This document shows, in pieces, positions 12,528-24,019 of a DNA stretch of 35,783 nt. Every line of letters begins with the position of its first letter. Position 1 is the stretch's first letter. Below the pieces are notes generated by a model. It worked only from the letters and a program-made list of their open reading frames with translations. It did no database searches and was not told the DNA's origin. The DNA comes from Antrodiella citrinella (taxonomy: Eukaryota > Basidiomycota > Agaricomycetes > Polyporales > Steccherinaceae), in assembly GCA_004802725.1 (NCBI GenBank), contig SGPM01000284.1:1-35783 (forward strand), in the 5' to 3' direction. A program made the translations under genes and the position numbers.

Positions 12528-14221
12528 TCAAGACGCGCCATCGCCGAAATACTCGTCGACATACCGTCCCCATTTGTCGATGATCGGCTTCACGAGCTCA
12601 TCGTACTCTTTCCCTTCCTTCGGGCCTTTCATATGCCTCAAGGTGAATATCTCCTTGTGCCTCTTACCACCTGTTGGTTGTGACGCATAAGCACAATTGA
12701 CACGACCAATACAGATGACACCAGACTTACAATCCAGACATGGCTCCCTAGGCACGACTTTCTCATTCGGCAACGGCGGGCGAATCGAGTTCGGCCAGCT
12801 GGTCTCCAGGTAGGGAGTGTTGTTCATGATGTCCGCCAGCTCCAAATGAATGAGTCGTTCCAACTTGTGGTTGAGCGGGCCGGGAACACCGGGATTGACG
12901 GTACCCATCAACAAACTGATGTCGTTGCTGTGACCAGGCCAAAACCCTCGCAAGACCTGTTCTTTCGACCCGCATTGCTTGCTCCACTCCTTGATGCGCT
13001 TGTTCAGACTCACGGTGCGACCAACTTTGAAGTGGACCTGAGTCTTGTTGGTGTCTACACAATGTGAGTTAGAGGTGCGGACGAGAATTCGAGAGTAGAC
13101 CATACCGATGATCTCAAAGGTGTAGATGTAACCCGGTGTTTCCTTGTCAGAAGGAGCAGACGTCATGGCTATCCGCAACGCAGCAATAGTGGCAGGCTGC
13201 AAATATGCCGGAATCCATTCTGCATCAAAAACGAAATCAGTGTCAGGATGTTGTATCGGTATCCAATACACTCACCAGCGAATGTGATACATTTACCACG
13301 GAGGTACGTCAAGGATCCTGACAAGACATCCGGGACGTGCAGATGGCAGTACCTCTCGATGTCTTCATCCAAATCTGGGTCCAGCTTCGCCAAATCTGAC
13401 TTGAGCTTCGTTACCCTATTTCCGCACCGTTTACCTTTCTGTGTGTATCCGCTACACTGCTGCGACCCGCCGGGGGTCAAGCCTGAAACGGACACAGATA
13501 TCGGCGTGGGAGGTGTGGACGCTGCACGTCTCCGTTTAGGCTTAGACGAATTCGTGTCCAACGCGTTGAGATTTGCCTTGGTGAACTTCCGGGGAACGGA
13601 TTGAGGTTCCTGATGAGACGAGTTCTGTCTGCGGCGCGGCGGTGTAGAAGGGCCCGACGCGGAGATGGAGGTTGTGGTCGGTACAGTCGGGTCTGAGTAC
13701 GGACGAGTGGGTATAGCAGGGGCCCGGGGGCTCAGATACGGCTGATGGGTATCATACGCCCATGGTCCAGGGTCGATAGTGTTTATAACTGCGCGCTGCA
13801 TTGTGAGCGACATGGGCTCGTTCATGTGCGTGGGTATTGGCATTGCTATGGGGGGTCCTGGAGGCGTTTCAAACGACCCCGGTGGTTGTGCGGGGTATAA
13901 ACCGGGGGTTGGCATTTGCATGAACGGCGCAGAATATGCTTGTGCAGGGTATGGTGGTCTCTCATGAAGATTCATGGACGCAGAAGGAGGCTCTCCGACC
14001 CACAGTTGATCGGAATGAGCGCGTCCCATGAGCGAGTTGCCCTTCGGGGGCGTGACAGTCAGCCTAGCGACATGGTTGGCCACCTTCGACGTGTCTCCGC
14101 GTCCAGTCTTCCTGCTCGTTCGATTTCCCGAAATTTGGAGATTCTGGAGAGTGTCAGCCAGAGCATCCCCGCTGCTCTTGGACGACTTGTGAGAACGCTT
14201 GAACTTGATGAAGTCGAGCAT
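12528..14221 (-). CDS. T5orf172/DUF1766 domain protein (GIY-YIG-like) with N-terminal Cys cluster
   Basis: Four exons: 14221-13276, 13219-13106, 13054-12731 and 12670-12528; 508 aa, in phase. I chose the ATG opening MLDFIKFKRSHK; an in-frame ATG at 14251 is possible. Residues 1-240 are Pro/Ser-rich and disordered, with basic clusters (KPKRRR). A Cys/His cluster follows: QCSGYTQKGKRCGNRV then YCHLH, as in small zinc-binding modules. The C-terminal domain has PGYIYTFEI, then FKVGRTVSLNKRIKEWSKQCG, a pattern of the T5orf172/DUF1766 branch of the GIY-YIG superfamily, and PCLDCGKRHKEIF near the end. That last motif exists only after removal of a 60-nt in-frame intron (12730-12671, donor GTAAGT). 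Whether the protein is a nuclease or only binds nucleic acid is unknown. Divergent from PDCD5. Confidence 0.82.
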
Positions 14222-14466
14222 CGTGGACGCGTCTGAAAGTCCTGCACACACGTGATATAGGTGTCAGTATATCAATACTTCAAGGACCATTATATGAAAG
14301 AGTGATGAGAGTGAGAAAGAAAGAGGAACGCGAATAAAGCGGTGTGAAGGCGAGGAATACCGCAGGCCGGCATTTGCCGATCATCAGACCACGATCACTT
14401 TGGCTTGTCATTGTACTATCATACCCCCCTTTCATTCTACTTCCTTAAACCTTTCTACAGAGACCA

Positions 14467-15083
14467 ATGGCGGACCCTGAACTTGCTGCCATTCGTGCTG
14501 CAAGGATGAATCAGCTACAGCAGCAAGGTGGCGCGCCTGGAGGTGGTGCGGAGGACGAATCAAAGCGAGTTGCAGAGGAGCAGATGCGCTTAGACTTGCT
14601 GGCTACCGTGCTAGACAATGCTGCGCGAGAACGACGTGCGTGTTTGTTCGTTGCTCGCAACACCAAGCTAATGAGTCTGTGTATCTTCGCAACCCGAATC
14701 ATTGACCTGCCTTCAAACCAACGATGTACCTCAATCGCACAGTGTCGCGCATCGCTTTGGTTAGTGCTGATAGAGCACGACAGATTGAAGCTATGCTGCT
14801 TCGTTTGGCTCAAAGTGGGCAGCTTCGGGGTCGGGTGACCGAGCAGCAACTCATCGACCTACTCGAACAGGTAAGCCAAGATCGCTGTCTGTGTGTTCAT
14901 GGTATGTGCTGATCGTCCCCGCCACAGGCTGATGATGCTCAGTCAAAGGGTGCGCCGAAGAAAGGCGCGATCGTGGTGCGTATGACTTATCCTGTGATTC
15001 GTTCCCATTGTTGATCAGGACTGCATCGACAGTTTCAACGGCGGAAAGGCGGGTTCGATAGTGATGACGATTTCGATATCTAG
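14467..15083 (+). CDS. PDCD5: PDCD5 family DNA-binding protein
   Basis: Four exons: 14467-14635, 14743-14870, 14928-14975 and 15033-15083, giving 131 aa, the normal size for PDCD5. The start MADPELAAIRAARMNQLQ matches the family opening. The compact helical core follows: RLDLLATVLDNAARERLSRIALV, then a helix through GQLRGRVTEQQLIDLLEQ. The tail FQRRKGGFDSDDDFDI is the conserved basic-then-acidic C-terminus. Known role: a small nuclear and cytosolic helical protein, linked in animals to apoptosis and to the CCT chaperonin and tubulin; the fungal role is not settled. Head-to-head with the T5orf172 gene over 245 bp, so the promoter may be shared. Confidence 0.93.
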
Positions 15084-15926
15084 GATGTTTGGTTTCTGCG
15101 CTGTGTATCACATCTGTACTGCATACCCTGTCTTTCTGCGCATCGCTGCTGGTATACTATAGCAATAGCATCATGTTTTGTATTACTGTGTTTTACGCTC
15201 GTCTAGTGGGACACCAACCACAGCGTAGCTTGACTAGAACGTAGACGGTTTCCCGGTTGTCTGCTTGGACCACTATCATTATGCGGAGCCATTCTCAGAT
15301 ACTCTCCGTCAAACCTCAGGACCGGAATTTACGCACACACACACACTCTCTCTCTCCCATTTGAAATTTAAAGAGCTGACTAGCGCTGCCTGTCACCTAT
15401 GTCCATTTTTCTCATCCTTGCTTGTCCTTATACCATTTCAAAAAATGTGCATGCCGCCAACCTATGTATTGGACCAGGCATTCGGAGGTTTTTAACAGAT
15501 GAATCGGAGTAAAAATATACTCTGAAAGGAACTTGGGGTCGTAGGTTCCGAACGGCAGGGAGAAAGATGAGATGAACCAGGGATCTGATCACAATCAGCT
15601 ACACTCTACGGTCTGACCAAATCTGTGGTCGTTCTCAATCTATCGCCCATGTTAAACTAGACGAATCATGGCGTCCTGTTTATTGCTTTGAGATCTGTTC
15701 TTGAGAATTTGAATGTCATTTTCGAGTCAACACCGAAAGCCGAGTGAGTGGCCGACGTTTAGGGCGCTTGTCCTTTGTTTGGGGTTGTTGGTCACCCGCT
15801 GGCGTGGTAAAACAAGAGGCTGCCCTCGCTGCTTCTGTCAAGCTCTTCATTGTCGCGTTCGTTGCCCCCCAAACTCTCCTCGTCGTCGTTCTTATTCCCG
15901 TCGTCATCACACACCATCATCCCGAA
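15084..15926. other. Intergenic region between PDCD5 and NOT4
   Basis: About 840 bp without a supported gene. It holds the PDCD5 3' UTR, a small dinucleotide repeat, and a pyrimidine-rich stretch from about 15845 that is probably the NOT4 leader. A long plus-strand open frame starting at 15713 is a shadow that runs through NOT4 introns. Confidence 0.5.
15334..15356 (+). repeat. Compound microsatellite (CA)6(CT)5
   Basis: Six CA units are followed directly by five CT units in the PDCD5-NOT4 intergenic region. Likely length-polymorphic; no function is implied. Confidence 0.9.
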
Positions 15927-18900
15927 ATGTCGTCTCGACTTCATTCACACTCTCCGCTGCCGGCCCCTGCGTTGCGCGCTGGCGTAACCACACAATCAAA
16001 GTCCCATGTCCTGGCCGGTGTACAGGACGCGTACTGGAGCGACGACGAGGCGGTGAGTGTCGTTGTATGAGGTTCTTTCTCCTTTCACTGTCTCTGACTG
16101 TGTTGTCTACGCTTAGGAGGACGCCGAATGTCCGCTATGTTTGGAGGAGATGGACATCTCCGATCTTAACTTCAAGCCCTGCCCTTGTGGTTATCAGGTA
16201 CGGCACCTTTTGCAGTTCGCTTCCAATCAAACTGTCTATATCTATTGGCTTCAGATTTGCCGTTTTTGCTGGCACCACATCAAGGAGAACCTCAATGGTC
16301 GTTGCCCTGCTTGCAGAAGAGAATACACCGACGAGGCGGTCCAGTTCAAGCCCGTCGCCAAAGAAGAGTGAGTCTCAACGAGCAACCTCATTTCTCATAT
16401 CGTTTAACGCGATATTTTGCATTCCTATGTCTCGCACAGCCATAAGCGTCTCACTCAGCAGAAGAAGCAGAGGGAGCGTGAGCGCAAGGAGCTCGATGCT
16501 CTGCACAGGCGTCACTTGGCAAATGTACGCGTTGTTCAGCGAAACGTCGTCTATGTGCTAGGCATGGGGCCACGATTTGCCAAAGAGGAGGTATGTCCCC
16601 ACACTGTCTTGCCGCACACGTGTAGTCGCCTGACCACATGACCAGCTTATACCGACTCTGCGTTCCAACGAATACTTCGGGCAGTATGGCAAGATCTCCA
16701 AAATCATCATCACGAAACGTACTTCCGGAGTCACTCGAACACCCGTCGTTGGTCTTTATATCACGTACCATCGTCGTGAGGATGCGGCGCGATGTATCCA
16801 GGCCGTGGATGGGGTGACGTCTCCTGGAGGGGGGACTGAAATTATGCGCGCAAGTTACGGCACCACGAAATATTGCATGACGTTCCTTCGGGGTGTCTCT
16901 TGTCCCGACCACAGCTGTCTGCACCTTCACGAATGGGGAGATGAAAGCGATTGTTTTACGAAAGAGGATCTCACAACTTTGTACGTTTTATCGGTGCATT
17001 TTCCGCCGTGGCGTTTTCTGAATTTTGTTCACTCCTACAGGAAGCACACCATGAAAGACACCGAGAGTAGAGCCAGGGGGACAACAGTGACGTCAAAGGG
17101 CGACGATGACAGTAAGCAGGTTTTTTGCACACAGATGTCAAGGGGCTAATTTACCATCAGCCGGTCTTCCGCGTGCTGCGGCTTGGGGCAGCAAGGGTCA
17201 TAGTAGTATTGCTAGCACTGCGCTTCACAACCATACCAACACTTCGCATCCATCACCCTTGCTTAGTCGACCTACGGCGACAAGAAGGACAACTGCAACG
17301 ACAACGACGCGCCAACAGCGGTCCGGATCGACAGCTGGTCCTTCAAACGACATTAGGCCACCTATCAGAGAACGGAAAACGGTGACTTCGACAAGTACAG
17401 CAAAGGCGCCTTCACAAGCGTCGTCGTCTCGGCCAGCAACTCCGTCCAGCACTCGTCCAGTCACGCCTGCGAGTGCGAAAGCATCAAAAGCAAAGGAGAC
17501 TATACCACCAGTGCCTTCACGGTCGCCTGTAGAATCTATCAGTATTGACTCTGATGTTCCCGAACCGTCACCAGTCGCTCCACCGGCTGAGGCTGTTACC
17601 CCTGTAGTCAAGGACGAGGTAGTAGCCCCTTCGCCTGCGTTACCACCTGGTATACCGGTCGTGCCACCTGGTTTGCCATCGCCTTCGGTCATGAGTTCGC
17701 CTGCCCTTGCCGCCCTGCCTGGTCTTTCTACGCCTCCTGGCCTACCTCCACCATCTCGCATTCCGCCTGCCTCACCACAAGTCGCTCTGTCGTCATCTCA
17801 AGGTGCTTACCAAATGTCGACACAAGCGCAAGCCTTGATGGCCGATATCAAAGCTCGGAGAGAATCTGCATTGGTTTCTCCAGCTGGTCCCAGTCCTTTC
17901 CCAGATTTCGATCGTATGCTGCAGAATCTTTCTGGAGGCGACAATGGCTTCAGCTTCAACCTGGATCCCAAGCTGGCGGGTAAAGATGCCGATACTGAGT
18001 TGACGCTACCAGATGTCGACACGGAGCCGGGACCGTTCCAGGGAACATATCTCGATGCATTCCCCAATCTCCGCTCCCCGGCAGTTGCACCACCGTTTAT
18101 GACGCCTCCTGGTTTGGCGTATCCTGCCAGACCTGGATATGCCTCTGCCGGTCCAGGTTCTCCCGTCGTTGAACGAGAATCCACAGGATCAAGCTACACA
18201 GGATCTTTCAATCCGTTTGCAGAGAGTGCAGACGACGCACCTTCACGACAGTTCTCACCCTTAGACGAAGAGAGGAAGATGTCTCGTTTCGGGTTTGCGC
18301 GCGGTCGTCATGGCTCATCTTCATCTCCCATGCATGGCGCTTCTCCTCTTGGGCATGAAAGCGTACACCCCAGCCCATACTTCGGTACGCCAGATCTGGG
18401 ATATGCTCCAACCAACGCGTCTTGGAACCATCGGCCACCGCACAGTGACTATATGCACCATCAGTCGACGTCTGCGCTGTCTTCGCCACTTGTGCAGCAT
18501 GCCCACGCGCAAGCACAGCCAGTCAATTACGCACAATCCCCCCAACTGCACCAGCAGCAGCCAACGCCATCTGGCAGATTCCAACCATTCGATAATAATG
18601 GCAACAGTGGAGTCGTCAGCGAGGCGCAGCTGAGAGACTTTATTTCCACAAGTAGAGACCGGTCGAATGGTGTGAGAACAGCTTCTACTGGTAAGATTTC
18701 GAGCGTCTTGTTTCGGTCAGTATTGAGCTGACATCCCTCGTCAGAACCACTGCAAGTTTTCAAGTTCAGTGGACATCAAGCTTTCAATGATCCTGCTATT
18801 ATGTCTGCACAAATGGTATCGCCGATGCTTAACCAGCAACCAGGGCCACGCGATAACGGATTTGCAAGTCCTCAAGGTTCAATGGATAACTTGACTGGGC

Positions 18901-21154
18901 AACATCAGCTCGCGTACGGACCGCCACCAGGACTCATGTATCCTGCGAACATGCTTCCGGGCTCGATGATGGCGGGTCGTCAACATGGGCAGCCTCTCAG
19001 TGGTGGAGTCGGAGTTGGAATGAGCATTGGCCTGGATGCATCTCAGGCGAGTGGATCAGTACATGGTGAGTCTGATTTTTACTTATATCAGGGGAGGCAG
19101 TCCCATCAGGTCAGAGTACCGAGTACCGTGCTTTCAGTGCGGAAAATGTACCATCGGCCTTGAGCGCAGCACGATTGCATATCTTCGTTGAGGGCATTGT
19201 AGTGGAGTGCAGAAGCGGTCCTCCCACCTACCTACTGTCGTTCACCGCGTTTTTACCCCTCCCTGCACCCACACCCATTGTTTGTTCCGTCACTGTACAA
19301 CCCCGTCCTGTTCCTCTTCTTGCCTTCTTCTCCGTTTTGCGTTTTGTTCCCCGGGGTGAGCTCGAACGCTGACGCACACTGCTTATTCCTTTGTCAATCT
19401 GCCTCCCCTTCAATCTCCTGCTGTCTCTCGTCCTTCTCTCATCACACTGTTTAATGCGAACGTTTTTGATGACCAAAGTATCCAATTCCACCTCTCCCAT
19501 CCTTCCATCCACCCCATCTGCTCCTACCTCCACCCCTTCCTCGCCCGTCCTGTCATCCGCGGACTTTCCCGCACTCCAGGGCACAACCACAGCATCAATG
19601 GGGCATTTTATAGCAGACAGCAGCAACATCAACAGTGTTTTGCAAGACCAGCGTCAGCCATCCCCTCCGCAGCAAGCCGATAGCGGCGAAGCCGTCGACA
19701 ACGACGCGTCTGACGCGAACCTGGCTTCAGCGATGTCGGAAAAGGAGTTAGCTAAGGCGGAACGTAAGGCTGCGAAGAAGCTCGCTGCGGCTGAGAGGGC
19801 ACTTGAGAGACAGAAGGTGGCGCAGGAGAAGGCGGCGGCGAGGGCTGTCGAGAAGGAACGCGTCGCTGCGGAGAAAGCGGTCGAGAAAGAGAAGTTGGCA
19901 AAGGAGAAAGAGGAGAAGGAGCGTTTAGCGAAAGAGAAGGCTGAGAAGGAGCGCGTTGCGAGAGAGGCTGCGGACAAGGAGAGATCAGAACGATTGGCGA
20001 GCGAGAAGGAGGAGAGGGAGAAAGTCGCGCAGGAGAAGGCCGAGAAGGAGGCTAGGAGAGCGCTGGAGGCGAAGGAGAAGGCCGCCACTCAGAAAGCGAA
20101 ACAGACCCCATCCACACCTACATTGCCGTCCACACCTGACCCCAAAGCGTCGAAGGGCAAGGCTGCCAAACCTGCAGTCGCTTCGTCCGCTCCTGAGCCG
20201 ACCTCCCAAGCCCCGATCTTGGCCAAGATGCCGAAGAAGAACAAGCCTACCACGAAGCCTATCAAGATCCCCAAGGAGGACGTGAACGACGTACACTCTG
20301 TTGTCGGGTCTGCTGGTACGGTTGAGACTCCTCAGATCGCAGAAGCTCGGACAGTCGAATCCAGCTCCAATAACTCGCGGGTTCATTCCGTCGAGCTCGC
20401 TGACCCCGTTTCGCTCGAGGAAATGCTCTCGGACCTGGACATACAGTTCCCTTGGATGAACATTCCCCGTCACGCTTTCTTCGATATGACAAAGATAAAC
20501 CCTGCTGCCAGGATGCCTTTGGAATACGGGCCACTCGTTCATGCTCTCTCTGCGCTCTCAGTCGGTGGTGGATCATTTGCCAACAACATGCCGTCAGGTT
20601 CCATCGACAACGCCGTCTCATCATTCCAACAACTCCTTGAGACGCTGACTCAAACGATCTCGGACCTGCTTCGCCTTCTTCCCCGTACTACGTGGGACGA
20701 TAGCTCCTCTTTTGATGGCGTGTTACGCGACATGCTGAAGGGAGATGACTTCCTCGATGACGGCGGTGAGGACCAGAACGGGCATGCCAAGGAAGACGAA
20801 GTTGCCGCGTTGACCATGGCTCTCGAACGTCGTGCGCGGTGGATGGAAGTCCAACTTTCGAAGCTCGAAGAACTTCATCGGGACATTAACACCGCGGCCG
20901 TGCGCGCCGTCCTCTCCTTCAACGACAACGGGTGGGATCATAGCGGCTTCATGCCTAAGGTCGGCAACACGCTGCAGCGGTTCGACGAGATGGGGTACGT
21001 GGTAAGGGATGGGCAGATGCAACTTATGACCGGGGACGAGTTGCAGAAGGAGCTATCGTTGGCGAAGGAGGCGGCGAAGTATGCAGAGGCGGAGCTGAGG
21101 GAAGCGATGCAAGTGATGCAGGATGAGAGGCCGTTGGCTGAGGATGAATGGTAG
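15927..21154 (+). CDS. NOT4: CCR4-NOT subunit 4 E3 ubiquitin ligase with long coiled-coil C-terminal extension
   Basis: N-terminal exons: 15927-16052, 16117-16197, 16255-16367, 16440-16590, 16646-16980, 17041-17111, 17161-18690 and 18745-19065. The protein opens with a C4C4 RING typical of NOT4: Cys 47, 50, 64, 66, 71, 74, 86, 89. A basic helix (HKRLTQQKKQRERERKE), an RRM (VVYVLGMGP..GKISKIIITKR) and a CCCH finger (CMTFLRGVSCPDHSCLHLH) follow, then a long Pro/Ser-rich region. Role: ubiquitin ligase of CCR4-NOT, in mRNA decay and ribosome-associated quality control. The 3' part (about 19479-21154) has SSADFPALQ, a charged helix of about 110 residues, and a C-terminal helical domain. Exon 8 and a junction at 19478/19479 are phase-compatible, giving roughly 1,470 aa, but 19066-19478 is long for an intron here and is CT-rich like a promoter. 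A separate second gene beginning near 19391-19466 is the main alternative. Confidence in the N-terminal half alone is about 0.93. Confidence 0.7.
19736..20098 (+). other. Region encoding a Lys/Glu-rich single alpha-helix or coiled coil
   Basis: This stretch encodes about 120 residues almost wholly of E, K, A and R, with repeated KEKxAKEK and EKERxA units at near-heptad spacing. It resembles a charged single alpha-helix or coiled coil, acting as a rigid spacer between the disordered middle and the C-terminal helical domain (VSLEEMLSDLDIQFPW onward). Confidence 0.75.
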
Positions 21155-21300
21155 TCTTTAGGTGCGAGAGGAATGCAAGAGATGTAGCGCCGTATTATTG
21201 TACGAGAGAATACAAAGTAATTCACTGGTTTCCGATGTTTTGAACAGCTGTTTTAGCGTGAATTTGAATCTCTCTAGGAGCGGAATTCACCCCCTTAAGC

Positions 21301-21314
21301 TAAACCCTAACCCT
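21301..21314 (+). promoter_or_regulatory. Telobox-like telomere repeat motif upstream of RAP1
   Basis: TAAACCCTAACCCT is about two units of the CCCTAA telomere repeat, common in filamentous fungi, lying about 150 bp before the RAP1 start codon. A looser CTAAACTAACCCCTA follows at about 21340-21354. The match is direct; a regulatory role is inference. Confidence 0.5.
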
Positions 21315-21462
21315 GAAGCCATAGCCGATAACCTTAATGCTAAACTAACCCCTAGTTGCTCGGCAACGGCGAGCGACGTCTGTCCTTCCTCGTTCAAGAA
21401 CGTTCCAGTTCAAAGTGGTCGTCCGCTCTGGACTCCTTACCTTATCACATTGCGTACGAGCC

Positions 21463-23728
21463 ATGGCACGGACGGTAACAAGATCTCGGACCTCAGGTAG
21501 TCGTGAACCTGCGCAGCAGGAGTTGGAAGAAGGGGTAAGCAGAGTCGTTCATGTTCGTCTCTCCCAAGCTGCTCAGACTGACCGCCGTCTATCAAGATAT
21601 TCATTGATGAAGACGGGAATCCAGTCAAGTTCTTTTTCTACACTGAAGAGGATGGTAAAAAATACAACATACCTGTGGCCGCCGCTGACGCGCTGGGACG
21701 CAAGGTCAGGGTAAGTGAATTCTGTTTCCCTGCGCACAGAAAGTTCTCATCGAACTTGGGACAGCGTGAGGGCGGCGATGTCGTTGATGACTGGAAGCTG
21801 GCGAACGTAGTGATCGTTCAGGACGCAGAGGCCGCCGAAGCGCGTGGCAAGTTCTTCTCGTCGTGCTACGAGTATCGACTTATTTGGGCCGAGCCTATGG
21901 GCTTCATTGATCGTTGCATCAGAGAACAAATGTATCGGCATTCCCAACCAGTGATCAAGGGTATGCCGGGACGACCGGGTGGAAGAGTGTATGTATTCAT
22001 ATTTCGATGTGGCCATTGTCAACACATAGCTGATTATTCTCGCCTAGCCGAGTTCCCTTTACTACAGAAGATGACGCGCATCTAGCTGAATACATTGCAC
22101 TGCGATTTCCCGATGCAATTGGCGGTGGCCGTACAGGTAATTTGGCATATCAAGAGCTGGTAGCGATGGCGGACGAAGTTGGTGTGTTTGATATTCGCTG
22201 CTCTGCCATGTCTCACCGATCGCACAGGATGAAATCATGGATTGGACCAAAAGACACACGTGGCAATCCTGGCGAGAACGATATACGAAACACAAGGTTA
22301 CATTCAATAGGATGATCGAGGAACTGCATTTCATTCATCCTCCTCTTCCTGGTCGTCGAGGCGCCGATGCGCGAGATAGACGTGCGGGACGTGGTGGAAG
22401 GGGTTTCGTCCGACAATACTCTGGAGATGAGGATGAGCAGCCACAGTTCGACGAACTCGCACAAGACCAACAGGATCAGCGGCACTCTACGCCCCCAGAA
22501 GAGGACGAGGATGGACTTCGTCCCCCGGAATTTTTCGAGCACTATGAGGGAATGAGAGCAAGACAAGATAGACTTACTCCGGATGCCCCTCCTCAATCAG
22601 AGGAGCGCATAAACCTGCTGAAACGGCTCCGTGAGGAGGAGGAGGAGGAGGAGGAAGAGAAGGAAGAAGAACCCCATCGAGTGACTCATGAGGCATGGCC
22701 CTCCAACACACAGACGACATTGGTCGCATCACAACGGCGAGGAGCTTACTTGCAACCCGGGTCTTCGCAAGCATCACAAGCGCGCCCTCGACCTGGACCT
22801 TCAGGCTCGCGGGCGCAGAATCTCCTGTCACAAGTTACTCTGGTCGGATCTCCTGCACCTCAGAGAAAGAAAAACGCCTCAAGTTCTCGTCATGATCGTC
22901 CCCAATACCCCGACGAGGCTGAAAGAGCACCGACGCAACAGCCACAGCCGAAGCGCAACAAGATCAGACATATTCGCGCAGTCACACCTCCGGATCATGC
23001 GCGCTCCGACGAATTCTTTCTTCGCCCAGCCAAGACCAAGGTAGACAAGGGGAAGCAGCGTGCAACCGAGGTCGTATTGGAGGCGCCTCCCGAACGCGAA
23101 CCCTCTGATACCGGTGTTCAATCGAGTGAATCATATCAAGACGAGGAGGCAGTAGTCCATCTCGTCAGCGACGACCTCGAACACAACCTCGGTTCAAAGC
23201 TTATCGCTACTCAGAAGGCCGCTGTAGAAACGAGTCCAGATGATCAACGGACTGGCCAGCACTTGTTCGGTGAGTGAATATACTATTGATACTATTGTGG
23301 ATCGTCATTTTCTGACTGAATTTCCAGGTATTCCCGGATCTGCAGCACGTAGACCTCTGGGACGATCTGGTGGCTCACGAGCCTCCTCCGTGGCGATGGC
23401 ATCTGCCACTCACTGGCTTCCTCTCAGTCGTCGCGGTAGTGTGGTCCAGTCCTCAACACTCCCTCAAGCACACGAAACATTCCGCATGCCACTCGATTCA
23501 GTCCAGCCTGAAACGCCTATTCAGCTTCACAACACGTTCCGCATGCCTAATGAGTCGGATGACGAGAGTGTACAAAGTTCACTGGACATTCCTTTAGACG
23601 GCACTCGCGCCAGTGCGGAGAAGGAAAAGCGGATTAAGATTCTGAGGGAGAGGTCGTATGCGCCTCCACCTGGGTCGAGGGCTGCCAAGCTTTTGGAGCG
23701 AAGGCGAATGACCATGTCTATGGGTTGA
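21463..23728 (+). CDS. RAP1: Telomere-binding shelterin-type protein RAP1 (BRCT plus Myb)
   Basis: Six exons: 21463-21534, 21597-21710, 21765-21988, 22048-22177, 22228-23269 and 23328-23728; 660 aa, in phase. A BRCT domain spans about residues 25-115 (IFIDEDGNPVKFFFY, GGDVVDDWKLANVVIV, FIDRCIREQ). A RAP1-type Myb domain spans about 137-205: RVPFTTEDDAHLAEYIALR, GRTGNLAYQELV, then HTWQSWRERY at 190-199. This BRCT-Myb order, with the HTWQSWRERY helix, is the RAP1 signature. The rest is acidic and disordered, with an Arg/Glu run from a GAG microsatellite near 22633, a basic KRNKIRHIR patch, and two copies of HxTFRMP. I do not recognise the usual C-terminal RCT domain. Known role: nuclear telomere protection and length control. 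The 54-nt intron at 21711-21764 is in frame and easily missed. Confidence 0.88.
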
Positions 23729-24019
23729 GACTTTTCTCACTTTTCTTTGTCGGATTTTGGGAGCCACGGTATTGGCAGGATCTCGTTGTCCTATGTATGT
23801 TTTCTTGGGCCAATACCACGTCTGTTGATGTTTACTGCTTCGCCACAACATTACTATATACACTTGAAAGTTTAGCGACTGCGAAATTCAAAAAAATGAA
23901 GTTAGAGAGCATCGGAGTTGCAATTGTCAGTCGGAGTTCACGGTAACGTCCGAGGGCTCACTTGAGAAGCTTGCTCGTCGGGACGGACGACGACAACGAC
24001 GTTCGCGGCAACGACAGCG

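Noticed and set aside
15713..16561. A 282-codon plus-strand frame
   Set aside because: It runs through NOT4 exons 1-4 and their introns in the wrong frame; the RING cysteines appear only in the spliced frame.
17225..17761. Minus-strand Gly-rich frame opposite the NOT4 linker
   Set aside because: It is the shadow of the Pro/Ser-rich NOT4 region.
22633..22675. GAG-rich tract in RAP1 considered as a mobile or satellite repeat
   Set aside because: It is a short coding microsatellite giving a Glu run in a disordered linker.
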